From the NCBI GenBank assembly GCA_025355645.1, contig JANXZG010000142.1, positions 1-39,535 of the forward strand: a stretch of DNA of 39,535 bases, written 5' to 3'. This stretch comes from Gammaproteobacteria bacterium. Its GTDB lineage: Bacteria; Pseudomonadota; Gammaproteobacteria; Steroidobacterales; Steroidobacteraceae. A model generated the notes under the pieces. That model was not told the origin of the DNA and searched no databases. It saw only the letters and a list, made by a program, of their open reading frames with translations. A program made the translations under genes and the position numbers. This document shows, one piece after another, positions 24,481-33,892 of the stretch (positions are counted from its first letter, which is position 1; each line of letters begins with the position of its first letter).

Positions 24481-25802
24481 CTATGTTTTGTGTCGCAATG
24501 CTGAACGACTACCTGATTCAGCTGCTCGGGCTGCCACCGGTCGCGCGATTCGCGCCCGAGCTCATGTCCTCAGTGGTGATTCTGTATGTCTTTGTCGCCG
24601 GCACCCGAGATCGGTTCCGCTTGGTTGCGCGGAAGTACTGGCTTATTTTCGGCGCAATGATAGTCGTGATCCTGTGTGGGATCATCGATAACAGCCCCGG
24701 CGCAGGGCCGGTTATCAGCGGTATGCGATTCTATTTTCGAGCTGCGCCATTTTTCTTCCTTGCCGCGGTGCTGCCCATTAGCGAGGAGCAGATCATGAGA
24801 CAGCTCAAACTGTTGTTGGGGCTGGCCTTTATACAAATCCCAATTGCTGGCTATCAGCGCTGGCTGGTTTACGACGCCGAAAAGTTCTCGGGAGATTCCG
24901 TGCAAGGAACTCTTTTGGATTCCGGAATACTTTCAATGTTTCTCATTTGCGGCGTGTTGATATTGACCGGAATGCTATTGAAGCGCCGTATAAGCATGTT
25001 CCGCTACATAGTGTTGTTCCTAATATTGCTCGCTCCGACGACTATTAACGAGACCAAGGTCACCGTTATTTTCCTGCCATTGGGCCTGTTCGTCACTCTG
25101 CTCGTGGGCGCAGAACGTGGCAAGAGATTGCGCTACGCTGGGATGGCGCTGGCCGTATTGGTTGCGTTCGGCGCGATCTTCGTGCCGGTGTACAACATGC
25201 TGGAGGAGCGCAATCACTACAAAGTCGACATAGTCGATTTTTTTTCGAGTCCGCAGGAACTTGGCAAGTATCTCGCCGGCACCGGCCAGCGTCCTACGGT
25301 CGGGCTGGGCACTCAGAAGGCGGTCCATCGAAGCGAGGCCATCGTTTTCCCGCTGCAGTACCTGTCCAAAGATCCCGCGCTGCTGGCATTCGGATTGGGC
25401 CTTGGAAACGTGTCGCCCTCTAACTTCGGCCGGAATTTTCAAGGTGCCTATTACAGCTTGTTCAAAAATATCCTGGTCATCTCGTTTGCGTACTTTCTTC
25501 TTGAATTCGGGCTTTTCGGCGTAATTCTCATCGGTATCCTGTTTTGGATGGTTTTTTCGGATAGCCTTGCGGTCGCGCGCAGGGATGACGGCCCCCTTGG
25601 AGCGATCGCCGCCGGATGGGCGGGTGTGGTCGCCGTGTTCTTGCTATCGACGGTCTATAATGCTTTCCACTACTTCACGTCGGTCACCTTTCTCTATTGG
25701 TATATATCCGGGATCATATGCGCACGGCGCGTGTCAATGGCACAAGAAACAGCGGGTATATCATCCTTAGCGTATCCCGGGCCGACCGCCGCTCAGGGAT
25801 AG
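24462..25802 (+). CDS. O-antigen polymerase/ligase-like membrane protein (Wzy candidate)
   Basis: A 446-residue polytopic membrane protein with about 11-12 helices and one large periplasmic loop (about residues 255-330). That loop layout is the hallmark of Wzy polymerases and WaaL ligases. The loop begins at YNMLEERNHYKV and carries charged and aromatic residues, and helix arrangement around LLEFGLFGVILIG fits the O-antigen ligase family. As the only such gene in the window it is the best candidate for polymerising repeat units in the periplasm. The ATG at 24462 has GGAG about 9 nt upstream. The last 10 bp overlap the 3' end of the convergent glycosidase-like gene. Sequence conservation in this family is low, so the call rests on topology and context. 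Confidence 0.72.
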   Translation: MQAFILAMFCVAMLNDYLIQLLGLPPVARFAPELMSSVVILYVFVAGTRDRFRLVARKYWLIFGAMIVVILCGIIDNSPGAGPVISGMRFYFRAAPFFFLAAVLPISEEQIMRQLKLLLGLAFIQIPIAGYQRWLVYDAEKFSGDSVQGTLLDSGILSMFLICGVLILTGMLLKRRISMFRYIVLFLILLAPTTINETKVTVIFLPLGLFVTLLVGAERGKRLRYAGMALAVLVAFGAIFVPVYNMLEERNHYKVDIVDFFSSPQELGKYLAGTGQRPTVGLGTQKAVHRSEAIVFPLQYLSKDPALLAFGLGLGNVSPSNFGRNFQGAYYSLFKNILVISFAYFLLEFGLFGVILIGILFWMVFSDSLAVARRDDGPLGAIAAGWAGVVAVFLLSTVYNAFHYFTSVTFLYWYISGIICARRVSMAQETAGISSLAYPGPTAAQG

Positions 25803-27058
25803 TTTGCCGGGTAGGCGGTTCTAGTCAACGGATGCGCAGCGCATGCCGCCGCAACATTTGACCATTGCGCGGCATCGGGCACCTGGCTTCCGGTGAGCCG
25901 AGTCCAGAAGGCGTGCGAAGCGTGGTAAGTCTGGTTAAGCGCGTTGATGATATCCTGCGGCGTATATGGACCACCTTTCGCGCGAAAATAAGTGGTATAT
26001 AAGTCCGGCCCTTGCACATCCATCATTGCCGTCATTTTGGGCCTTAAATCAGTGCCCCCAAATTGGGCCACGCCAAGATAGGTCTGCAGGCCGTCTCCGA
26101 TGATCGAAGTCCCGTAAGTGGTGATCGCTGATTCACCCAAGGTATCGGCACTGCCTGCGGCGATGCGATTTTCCGCCATCCATTGTTCCAATGACGTGGC
26201 GGCCACCGGCTGAACAAAATAAGAATTGGCCATCACCACACTTGTATGAGGAAACGCGGCCGTCGAGGCGGTAAGCAAGCGCTGCAGTTGGGTCTGCCAT
26301 GCGTTGTCGGTGTAGTGCGGGTCGCGCGACCCTAAATTGGCGGCAGACTGAGCGATTGTCGAATCCTCCTGCACGAATAATGCCTCCACATTCGGATCAC
26401 CGTCGAGGTGCTTTCCCAACGCCTGCACCATGGCGATGAGGCGATCCATCACAGGCTGGTAATACAGCGCAGGCGCGTACTGCCCAGTCGATGCCCCGTT
26501 CGCATTCTGCCCCCACCATCCGTAACTTCCGGCGACTGGGCTGGCGCCGTAAATCGGGTTCTGTTGGATATACGGTGGAATGATGGACCCGGTGGCGTTT
26601 TTCAAGGCGCCTTGGCCGTAGAGCCAAAGCTCGATCGTCAATTGTTTCGGCCTGTTGTACGCAGTCTTCAGTCGCGCCAATATGGCGTCCACCGTAGAGA
26701 AATCGTAATTTCCGGGCGTCGGCTCGAGTGCACCCCAGGTGATGAACATGCGATAACCTACGATGGCGTCTTGATTGTTGAGATCATCCAACTCCGCGCT
26801 CACCTTGGAGATTGAGTCACCTGGGTGGATAACGGTATAAGAAGCCATGTAGTGGCCAGGATTCCATTTAATTACGTGACCAGATTGCGTGGTACCGCCT
26901 GTCGGGCCACTCGACGACGCGCACTTGGAGTCCACGCAGATCTCTGGGGGGGGGTTAGGTTGGGTAACAGTCGATGTTTGGCTGTGCGCTGAAGCACCAG
27001 TGAAACACACCGCCAACGCCACTCGTGCGGCAAGTGAAATCAACCTTGGTCCAGCCAT
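25793..27058 (-). CDS. Secreted glycosidase-like protein (TIM-barrel, GH-A-like)
   Basis: A 421-residue exported protein. Residues 1-25 form a Sec signal peptide (ISLAARVALAVCFTGASAHS), followed by a low-complexity linker with a Cys pair (ICVDSKC). The mature domain has features of GH-A clan TIM barrels: YRMFITWGALEPTPGNYDF (strand 2 region), TIELWLYGQG, and VEALFVQEDS, where Glu could be the acid/base. I could not assign it to a numbered GH family. It probably trims or cuts the exported polysaccharide, like the lyases and hydrolases in many exopolysaccharide operons. ATG 27058 is chosen for the signal peptide and the CGGGGA site upstream; the open frame reaches 27139. It ends the operon beginning at 33858 after a 144-bp gap with an AT-rich stretch (TATTATATC) that may hold its own promoter. 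A decayed relative lies at 760-930. Confidence 0.68.
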   Translation of the reverse strand: MAGPRLISLAARVALAVCFTGASAHSQTSTVTQPNPPPEICVDSKCASSSGPTGGTTQSGHVIKWNPGHYMASYTVIHPGDSISKVSAELDDLNNQDAIVGYRMFITWGALEPTPGNYDFSTVDAILARLKTAYNRPKQLTIELWLYGQGALKNATGSIIPPYIQQNPIYGASPVAGSYGWWGQNANGASTGQYAPALYYQPVMDRLIAMVQALGKHLDGDPNVEALFVQEDSTIAQSAANLGSRDPHYTDNAWQTQLQRLLTASTAAFPHTSVVMANSYFVQPVAATSLEQWMAENRIAAGSADTLGESAITTYGTSIIGDGLQTYLGVAQFGGTDLRPKMTAMMDVQGPDLYTTYFRAKGGPYTPQDIINALNQTYHASHAFWTRLTGSQVPDAAQWSNVAAACAAHPLTRTAYPANYP

Positions 27059-27202
27059 CTGTGTATCCCCGGAAATTTGAAGATATAATAAGTTAAGCGG
27101 ATGCGCTTTCGATGTGGGTTGCAAAATAGCCGTGGTCAATGGCGCGAGTCAACTGTCGACGCGCAGCGACAAATGCTGCAACGCGCGCCTTAGGTTTTCG
27201 CG

Positions 27203-28333
27203 TTACGACGACGGGCCACGACCGTAGGAACGCAAAAGTCGCTGCAATTGCTCGGCGTTGCGCAACGAATGATGAGCAGTCGCATGCTGGCGCCCCCGCC
27301 TGACGTAGGCCGAGCGGGCGTCAGGATTGTCGATCCAGCTACGCACGGCGGTATCGAGCCCAGCCTCTGAACGGGCAACAATCCCGACACCGTCACGGTC
27401 CAATACGTGATCGGGATCGACTTGCAAACTGACGATGGCGACGTCGCGCAGCCAAGCCTGAATGAACGTATTCGGGAATCCCTCGTGCAGGCTTGTATTA
27501 ACGAAAATGTGCGCTCGCGCCAACAATTCGTTGACCTCCTCCTGTGTCTTCTGGCCCACATATTGTAAATTAGTCGCACTATTGATGCTCCGCATGAGCG
27601 CCCGCTGCCAGTGGTCGTTGTCCGGGGTCACCGCCGAGGCGCCGACCATTACAAACCTCACCGCGGGGCAGTTGCTCAAGCTGTTCGCCAAACGAATAAA
27701 GACTTCGGGCTGCTTCCAGGTTTTAAGATTCGCGATCCAAATCACCGTCAGCGGTCCGGACTTGTCTATCGTTTCGGCAGCCGGCGGATGAAAATTGGGT
27801 ATTACTGCGTCCGCCCGCCTGGCATAATTATTGAGCAATAAGTCGGCTTGGTGTTGGGTCTGCACGACGATTCGGCTTGCGTGCCGGGCGCCCCACCGGA
27901 CTGCCCATTTTTCCAGGCCCAGACGCAAGATATTTCGCCCGCGATCCAGCAACTGTGGCGTAACGTCCGTATCATGTGCCACGTGCCACACTAAAGGTAT
28001 CCCTCGACGGCGCGCATAGAATGCGCATACGCCGGTGTAGCCGCAGGCAACCCGCTGGTAAATGATGCAGGGATCGATTTCGCGCAGCCTGCGATACAGC
28101 GACCGCGCCTCCATGAGGTACCCGAATCGCGGAATCGGCCCACCGCGTCCAATCCGAGACACCTGGTAGGCACGGGCTCTCTCGCGCTCATCGACAAAAT
28201 GCGTGAGATAGTGAATCTCATATTCGCCCGAGCGCACTAGGGCTTCGATCAATTGCTCAATTTGATATTCAGCCCCTCCCCCATGCTCAAAGGGGTTGAC
28301 AATGCAGATCCTCGGTTTCGCGGCGCCTATCAT
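27203..28333 (-). CDS. Glycosyltransferase family 4 with altered EX7E motif
   Basis: A 376-residue GT-B enzyme. The N-terminal loop is CIVNPFEHGGGAEYQIEQL; the donor domain begins around LTVIWIANLKTWKQPEVFI. The usual EX7E motif appears as EGFPNTFIQ (about residues 281-289), with Gln in place of the second Glu; the change occurs in a subgroup of GT4 enzymes, so it need not inactivate the protein. It would add a sugar during repeat-unit assembly in the cytosol. Its ATG overlaps the stop of the preceding GT4 gene by 4 bp (ATGA), showing translational coupling. The basic C-terminal tail may help membrane contact. Confidence 0.85.
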   Translation of the reverse strand: MIGAAKPRICIVNPFEHGGGAEYQIEQLIEALVRSGEYEIHYLTHFVDERERARAYQVSRIGRGGPIPRFGYLMEARSLYRRLREIDPCIIYQRVACGYTGVCAFYARRRGIPLVWHVAHDTDVTPQLLDRGRNILRLGLEKWAVRWGARHASRIVVQTQHQADLLLNNYARRADAVIPNFHPPAAETIDKSGPLTVIWIANLKTWKQPEVFIRLANSLSNCPAVRFVMVGASAVTPDNDHWQRALMRSINSATNLQYVGQKTQEEVNELLARAHIFVNTSLHEGFPNTFIQAWLRDVAIVSLQVDPDHVLDRDGVGIVARSEAGLDTAVRSWIDNPDARSAYVRRGRQHATAHHSLRNAEQLQRLLRSYGRGPSS

Positions 28334-29547
28334 CGGTGCGCAATGATGTCGAGCATGCGCTTTTCGACCGCATCGGCAATCACGGTATAGGATCGGTGTT
28401 CGATCGCGTATCGACGCCCGCGCTCGCCCATGAGCTGCGCAGTCTTAGGGTTCTGCAATAGAGTCGCGATGGCGGCCGCGAACGCTTGCTCGTCATAGGC
28501 GACGCAGAGCCCCGCGCCGCTATCCTCGATGAGGCGTTGCTGTTCTGGATGATCGGTGACGACGACCGCTTTGCCGAGTGCCATGTATTCCACAAGCTTG
28601 GTTGGAGAAGCGGACCGTAGTATCGGCGTCGGGTAGAACGGCGAAGCGCAGATATCGGCCTCCACCACGTATTGCAGCGCTTCCGGCTGCGGTAATTGCC
28701 CCACAAATACTACACACGACTCCAGATTGAGCCGCATCACTTCGCGCTTTAGGAACTCTTCATCCTCAAGATCCTCCCCGCGCCCCACCAGATATAATTG
28801 CGCGGTTGGTACACTTTCTCTCACCTTTGCAAACGCGCGCACCAGGAAATCCAGGCGACGGACTTTATTCAGCGTGCCGAGATACAAAACACAAGGAACA
28901 TGTTCGGGCAGCAGGCGGCGCCTCTCGGGCATGTTAACTGCGGCGCACATCTCGACACTGATGCCCATCGGCACTGCGGTTATTTTGTGAGAGGGTATGC
29001 CCTCCGCGGCAATATCCTCACGCATTTGTTCACTTTGCACGAAAACGTGATCGGCTGCGCGCAGCAACCATCGATACAGCAGCCACTTAAACGCCAAGCC
29101 CCGTAGGAAATAGAGCCAGGGAAATCGGGCGGTGCCGTCCTTGGCCCGCAACAGATAATGTTCGGGAAACGGGTAGGAAAGCCAATAAATGAATCGGGTG
29201 TGAGATACCCGGCAGGCAATCGCCGCGATCGCAGCTGCTAGAAACTTGTCTTTCACCTCTACCGCGTCGTACCGCGTGCGGCGCAGACGCGAGAGTAACC
29301 TGAAGTCGTTGCGGATGCCGAGTGCGTGTTTCCTCACCCGTCTGAACAGGGACAGGCCCAAATCCGTTGCGCCGACCCAGACCTGGCCGCCACCCCAGCG
29401 AGCCACGTAAGGACGATCGCAGGCAGCTTCGCTTTGCAAGATCCAGTCGATCTCGTGGCCGCGCCCCGCCAACTCCACGCCGAACAGCACCGAGACATCC
29501 ACGCGAATCGGCGGAAAGGTGTCGGAGGAAACAATCAATAGGCGCAT
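28330..29547 (-). CDS. Glycosyltransferase family 4
   Basis: A 405-residue GT-B enzyme. The N-terminus MRLLIVSSDTFPPIRVDVSV lacks the double glycine of the usual acceptor loop. The donor domain begins at VPCVLYLGTLNKVRRLDFLV, and the nucleotide-sugar site reads SASPTKLVEYMALGKAVVV, keeping the second Glu of the EX7E region. Function: sugar addition to the lipid-linked repeat. It lies 19 bp after the tyrosine autokinase gene and overlaps the next GT4 gene by 4 bp, so it is part of the eps-like operon. The ribosome site is weak (GGAGCC is distant), which fits coupling to the upstream gene. Confidence 0.85.
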   Translation of the reverse strand: MRLLIVSSDTFPPIRVDVSVLFGVELAGRGHEIDWILQSEAACDRPYVARWGGGQVWVGATDLGLSLFRRVRKHALGIRNDFRLLSRLRRTRYDAVEVKDKFLAAAIAAIACRVSHTRFIYWLSYPFPEHYLLRAKDGTARFPWLYFLRGLAFKWLLYRWLLRAADHVFVQSEQMREDIAAEGIPSHKITAVPMGISVEMCAAVNMPERRRLLPEHVPCVLYLGTLNKVRRLDFLVRAFAKVRESVPTAQLYLVGRGEDLEDEEFLKREVMRLNLESCVVFVGQLPQPEALQYVVEADICASPFYPTPILRSASPTKLVEYMALGKAVVVTDHPEQQRLIEDSGAGLCVAYDEQAFAAAIATLLQNPKTAQLMGERGRRYAIEHRSYTVIADAVEKRMLDIIAHR

Positions 29548-29566
29548 TCAACCGAATCCGGTGCGA

Positions 29567-30448
29567 TCAGGCTCCCTTGCCGCTGCCGCGCTTGGGATAT
29601 TCTGAGTCGTAGCCATAGTGATAGCTGGGTACCGTTTCGATTGTTCGATTGAGCACTACACCTGCAATTTGGAATTCCGATAGGAGATCCAATGCCTTGG
29701 TAAAATCGGTTTGGCTGGTAAGCCCTTCAGAAGCTACGACGAGAATGGCGTCGACCTTGGGGGCAACCACCAATGCATCGTCAGTGAGCAACACGGGAGG
29801 CAGATCGATGAGAATGATAGGCTCAACCGTACCTTGTTTGACGACGCGGATCAGGTCGTCAAATCTCGACGAGGCAAGAAGTTCCGACGCCTGCTCCGTC
29901 GGCGTCGTGCTGCCGCAGATCATCAAATTTTCGCTGCACACTGAGACAAACATGTCTTTGACATGTTCGCCAGTCTCGAAATAGTGACGAAGTTCGTGGG
30001 GCGGGTGTACGCCTAACGTGCGACATACGCTCGGGTTGCGCATGTCCATGTCCAGAAGCACGATCTCGCGACTTTTCTCGCGCGCCATGCTGATCGAAAG
30101 ATTGAGCGCGGTCAGGGTCTTGCCGTCATTCGGCCCGGCGCTGGTGACTGCGATCGTGGTCCACTGATGGGCCCGCGCGCGATGGAGTAATCGGGTACGC
30201 AACATGCGATAGGCAGCAACTGCCGCACCGTCCTCCTCTGCCGCGCCACGCAACAGCAGGCGGTGCTCCCGGCACAGATCCTCGTCCAGGTTGAGCGACA
30301 ACGGCTGTATTCGAAGCGAAGCATCGATGGCTGCCGCCTGCTTCGTCCGGCCGGCGCTGCGTTGCGCACCGTCTTCGCCCGCGCGGCGCGACGGGCTGTT
30401 GCGTGGCTCGGCCCGGGTTTTTTCCAGCGCTCGTTCGACGATCGACAT
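29567..30448 (-). CDS. Polysaccharide tyrosine autokinase (CpsD/EpsG-like)
   Basis: A 293-residue cytosolic bacterial tyrosine kinase without the membrane part, which is a separate gene here. It opens with MSIVERALEKTR, typical of the exosortase-linked EpsG group. Walker A is GPNDGKT (105-111), Walker A' LLDMDMR (131-137) and Walker B ILIDLPP (212-218). The C-terminal tyrosine cluster (Tyr 276, 278, 280, 284) is the autophosphorylation tail. It works with the chain-length protein encoded 50 bp upstream; cycles of phosphorylation control polymer length and export. AGGT precedes ATG 30448. The segment of about 75 residues before the ATPase core is poorly conserved. Confidence 0.9.
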   Translation of the reverse strand: MSIVERALEKTRAEPRNSPSRRAGEDGAQRSAGRTKQAAAIDASLRIQPLSLNLDEDLCREHRLLLRGAAEEDGAAVAAYRMLRTRLLHRARAHQWTTIAVTSAGPNDGKTLTALNLSISMAREKSREIVLLDMDMRNPSVCRTLGVHPPHELRHYFETGEHVKDMFVSVCSENLMICGSTTPTEQASELLASSRFDDLIRVVKQGTVEPIILIDLPPVLLTDDALVVAPKVDAILVVASEGLTSQTDFTKALDLLSEFQIAGVVLNRTIETVPSYHYGYDSEYPKRGSGKGA

Positions 30449-30498
30449 TTGTACCTACATACCCGGTCGGTGTGAGTGCTTTTTAATACGCTAAGTGA

Positions 30499-32025
30499 CT
30501 ATCGATGCAAAGCCAATATTATCACGGCGGTTGCGGAAGCCGCAGCGATGGAATAGGCCGCAATGAAAGAACCAAACTTGATGGCGCTTCGGCGTCTGTC
30601 TCGCGCGTTCTTGATGACTGGAATATTCGCGAGCACGGGAATGTTACCGAGCATCGGCAAACCTTGCGCATTTCTGACATTCTTATCCATGGCTTCGGAA
30701 ACTGCCATCGCGATCCCAGTGAGCGCGGCGCCGATAACCAGTCCTAGAAGGATCAGGCCAATTCTATTCGGATAGACCGGCGATCTCGGCGCGACAGGGG
30801 CGCGCAGAAGCGTGAATCTTTCTCCGCCCTGCTGACTCTCAAAGGTCTCGGCCAAGTTGGCACTTTGCAATCGGTCCTGCACATGCTGGTACTGGTTCTG
30901 CAGCACGCCTTTGCGCAGCAGAACTTCGGCGACTTCCCGTTCCGAAGCGGGCGTATGCTGCACCAATCCTCGGTACTGCTCCAGTTTGGCACGCGTCGCT
31001 TTATCCTGCGCCTTCAGATTGGCCAGTTCATTGCGTGCCGACTCGAGCTGAGTTGCAGCCATCTGGTATTGCGGATTGTTGGACCCCTGAGTGACATGAC
31101 CTGCCGTGGAACCACCGGTCTGAGCCATCAGTGTTTCCAGCGCACGGCGCAGGCGCTTCACCTCGGGATGATCCGGTGTGTAGCGCTGTTCGGCTTCAGT
31201 CAATTTGGCGCGCACAGTGGCAATATCGGTGAGATCCCCGGATTGCGTGATCAGGTTAGGGCTCATCTGGCTGAGCTGCACGCTGAGCACGGATTCTTTT
31301 TCCTGCGCGACCAGGACTTGCTGATCCAGGCTGTCGAGCCTATGTTGCGTATCTTCAATGGTCGACTGGTTGCGCTGCAAGAATTCGGGCAGTGCCTCGC
31401 CATACTTGTTTTTCAGCGCGGCGAGCTGCGCATCGACGTCGCTAATTTGCCGCGCCAGTTGTTCCGATTGCTTCTGCAAAAATCCAGCGGCTTCGCCCGC
31501 GGCTTGCGTGCGAATACGTTGGTTGTAGGTGAAAAACAATTGCCCCAAACGCTCGTCGACAGCCAAGGCGAGCGCGGGTTTCGGGTTGTTGTAGTGCAGC
31601 GAAAACGCGTTCGATTCGGCTAGCGGCTTCATCGTGACCGGATCCACCTTCTCGAGCGTGGTGTCCTCGAGAATGCGCTGCGCCTTGTCTTCCGCGGTCC
31701 AGGTGGTCTGATCGGGATAGGGATCAATCTCTTGGACGATGCGCTGCAGGCTATCAACCGTCATCACGCGCCCCTGAACGATCTGTATCTGCTGGTCCGA
31801 ATAACTGATAACGGTGGATTCGATAATGTCCTTTGGTACCGACGAGGGTTCCAGCATGATCGTAACCGTGGCCTGGTATTCTGGACGAATCCCGAACGCG
31901 GCAATCACGCAGATGAATAGAACGGCCGGCAGAATCGTTGCGACGAAAATATAACGCCGCCGCAGCACTGCAAAATAATTACCACCGCTAGCGCTTGGCA
32001 TCGGCGATTTCGCTGCGTTGTTCAC
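30499..32025 (-). CDS. Chain-length determinant/polysaccharide co-polymerase (EpsF/GumC-like)
   Basis: A 508-residue inner-membrane protein of the PCP family. One helix near the N-terminus (YIFVATILPAVLFICVIAAF) is followed by the Wzz domain, a long periplasmic coiled coil (about residues 165-400) rich in Gln, Leu and Lys, and a second helix (IGLILLGLVIGAALTGIAM) after APVAPRSPVYPNR, the proline-rich stretch typical of the family. A third hydrophobic segment lies at the very end. It sets chain length and activates the tyrosine kinase encoded downstream. I chose GTG 32025, which overlaps the preceding stop (GTGA). The open frame extends to 32160 but that part lies inside the EpsL-like gene and has no family similarity; ATG 32001 is another option. 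Confidence 0.88.
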   Translation of the reverse strand: MNNAAKSPMPSASGGNYFAVLRRRYIFVATILPAVLFICVIAAFGIRPEYQATVTIMLEPSSVPKDIIESTVISYSDQQIQIVQGRVMTVDSLQRIVQEIDPYPDQTTWTAEDKAQRILEDTTLEKVDPVTMKPLAESNAFSLHYNNPKPALALAVDERLGQLFFTYNQRIRTQAAGEAAGFLQKQSEQLARQISDVDAQLAALKNKYGEALPEFLQRNQSTIEDTQHRLDSLDQQVLVAQEKESVLSVQLSQMSPNLITQSGDLTDIATVRAKLTEAEQRYTPDHPEVKRLRRALETLMAQTGGSTAGHVTQGSNNPQYQMAATQLESARNELANLKAQDKATRAKLEQYRGLVQHTPASEREVAEVLLRKGVLQNQYQHVQDRLQSANLAETFESQQGGERFTLLRAPVAPRSPVYPNRIGLILLGLVIGAALTGIAMAVSEAMDKNVRNAQGLPMLGNIPVLANIPVIKNARDRRRSAIKFGSFIAAYSIAAASATAVIILALHR

Positions 32026-33272
32026 CACTGGCGATCTAGTCCCTGATAGCCGAACCCGATGTATAACCGGTTGTTCGCAGCGCCGTCCGGATCGACCTGA
32101 AATTTCTGCCACACGTATTGGTAACCGCCCTGCACAAACCAGGTTCGTGTCATCATCCACTTCAAATTTACCGCTGTCCGAACATACGTTCGGTCATCCC
32201 CGCTCACGTTGCTCGTGAGCCCACGGTTACGCAAGGCGATCGCAGCTCCGGTAAACGCCAAGCGTTGGCTGAAATTGTGGTCATATTGCAGCTGCAGCTG
32301 ATCGCTGACGTAAATCCCGCCGCCGCCGGATGGAGTGATCACGCGACCGGCGTTCATCCTGAACTGATTCACCTCGCCTTTGTAGGCGGCGCCGACAGTG
32401 GCGCCCCAGGGATTGGCTGTGGCTTTGAAAAGGGTCGGAACGGCCGTATCAATGTTTGTGCGCTGATATACCACGGAAGCGTTGGTGGAGAGCAGCGGCG
32501 ACCAGTTTGTGTCCAGCGTCAGCGATGCGCCGGCTGCCGTAGCCTGAGAATCGATACGCGAAGCTTGATATTTTGAGCCATAGGCGCCCACCGACAAATC
32601 ACTTTTTTGGTCCAGCGTCCACCGCAAATAAGCTTTCCCCTGATAGTAGTCAAAATCTACGCCGCTAAATGCATCGGCGGGAGAGTAACTTAATTTCTGG
32701 TAGATCCCCGAAACACCTGCAGCCGTGAGCGGTGTAATGTTGTAGCTGTAGTCAGGCAGAAAGATCAGGCTTTCACGCGATGCACCCTTGACCGTCCTGC
32801 CGGTTTCCGGCGACGTCGGTGGCACGGGTCCGTAGGGGTTGTACAGCGCGGAATTTAATTCGGCATTAAATTCATCGCGGCGCTGAAGGCCAAAATAAAC
32901 ACTGCCCTTGCTACGCTGGGATCGGAAGGCCGAATTTAAATCAAGGTCCCCCTCCAGCCGGTCGTCGTAGGACGCCCCCGGATAGTCGCGATAGTCGATT
33001 CGCGGCCTGATCGTCGTATCCGAGTCGGGGGTAGCGATGCCGATGAGCGCCGCCGCATCCGCAATGTAGCCCTCGACATTTTGAGCCGGGCCCTGCGAGG
33101 CCGGCACCAAATCCAGATTCGAATTCGTTTCCGCGGAAATCGACGCCACGGGTTGCACATAAACCTGTGCGGCAAAAACCGGCGCCGCCGTCAGCGCTGC
33201 GCACAGCGAAGTGGCGACGGCGCGCTGCCTCAGATGCACTACCTGCAATCGATTAGGGAACAACCACGACAT
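32022..33272 (-). CDS. Outer-membrane beta-barrel protein (EpsL-like)
   Basis: A 416-residue exported protein. A signal peptide (VATSLCAALTAAPVFAA) leads to a mature part of alternating polar and hydrophobic strands with many aromatic ends, finishing in RLYIGFGYQGLDRQW, as outer-membrane barrels do. It resembles EpsL of the methanolan-type exopolysaccharide clusters, whose role in export is thought to be as an outer-membrane partner. Early stretches TNSNLDLVPAS and RIDYRDYPGASYDD are typical of that group. ATG 33272 is chosen because GGAG stands 7 nt upstream; it overlaps the export-protein gene by 20 bp. The open frame reaches 33329 but that portion would run deeper into the upstream gene. 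Its end overlaps the chain-length gene by 4 bp. Confidence 0.82.
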   Translation of the reverse strand: MSWLFPNRLQVVHLRQRAVATSLCAALTAAPVFAAQVYVQPVASISAETNSNLDLVPASQGPAQNVEGYIADAAALIGIATPDSDTTIRPRIDYRDYPGASYDDRLEGDLDLNSAFRSQRSKGSVYFGLQRRDEFNAELNSALYNPYGPVPPTSPETGRTVKGASRESLIFLPDYSYNITPLTAAGVSGIYQKLSYSPADAFSGVDFDYYQGKAYLRWTLDQKSDLSVGAYGSKYQASRIDSQATAAGASLTLDTNWSPLLSTNASVVYQRTNIDTAVPTLFKATANPWGATVGAAYKGEVNQFRMNAGRVITPSGGGGIYVSDQLQLQYDHNFSQRLAFTGAAIALRNRGLTSNVSGDDRTYVRTAVNLKWMMTRTWFVQGGYQYVWQKFQVDPDGAANNRLYIGFGYQGLDRQW

Positions 33273-33858
33273 CGCCGCTCTCCAGCTGTACGTTCTCTGC
33301 CAAATCCTTACCCGAGCTGACTGCGCCATATTTGAACTGCAGCACGCGCTGTCCGCCGGACGAACTACGGATCACAATGATGCTATCGAGCTTCGCATAA
33401 GGGTTGGCTCCCCCTACCATGCTCAATGCCTGTAGCACGTTGATGGTGGGATTCATGATGATCGCACCCGGTTTGTTGACTTGACCGATAACGTACACAA
33501 CATTGCCCTTGACGTCCGTCACGATCACAGTCGCAATCGGGTCGGAGACGTATTTCTTGAGTTTGTTTTGCACTTCTACGCGAACCTGCTCGACGGTTTT
33601 TCCGCCAACCAGTAGTTCACCGACCAGGGGGTAGGAAATTTTTCCATCGGGCGTGACCGTAATCTCCTGCGGCAGGAGCTTGGGATCGTCGTACACACCG
33701 ATCACTACCTTGTCTCCGGGATGCAGCTGGTAATCCGGGATGACCTGCGAGTACGACGGCGCGCTCATCATCGACAGAATCGCCAACGTGCCCACCCAGG
33801 AAAGAAGGGGTGCAAGCCGCCGCCCGGCGGATGCCGACCAAGAGTTCGACTGCTTCAT
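33253..33858 (-). CDS. Polysaccharide export protein (Wza/EpsE-like)
   Basis: A 201-residue exported protein of the OPX family. A signal peptide ends near SAPSYSQ. The Poly_export domain follows (DYQLHPGDKVVIGVYDDP, ITVTPDGKISYPLVGELLVGG), then a SLBB domain (GNVVYVIGQVNKPGAIIM, NVLQALSMVGG). It is short and lacks the lipobox Cys and C-terminal helix of E. coli Wza, so it probably makes the periplasmic ring while the barrel protein encoded next gives the outer-membrane channel. GGAGG lies 8 nt before ATG 33858, which I prefer to ATG 33876. It heads a minus-strand operon of seven genes down to 25793. Confidence 0.9.
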   Translation of the reverse strand: MKQSNSWSASAGRRLAPLLSWVGTLAILSMMSAPSYSQVIPDYQLHPGDKVVIGVYDDPKLLPQEITVTPDGKISYPLVGELLVGGKTVEQVRVEVQNKLKKYVSDPIATVIVTDVKGNVVYVIGQVNKPGAIIMNPTINVLQALSMVGGANPYAKLDSIIVIRSSSGGQRVLQFKYGAVSSGKDLAENVQLESGDVVVVP

Positions 33859-33892
33859 ACGGTCATCCTCCGTCACAATACGAATAGCGGCT

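Noticed and set aside
30865..31623. 252-codon plus-strand open frame
   Set aside because: Antisense to the coiled-coil part of the chain-length gene; its composition is that of a shadow frame.
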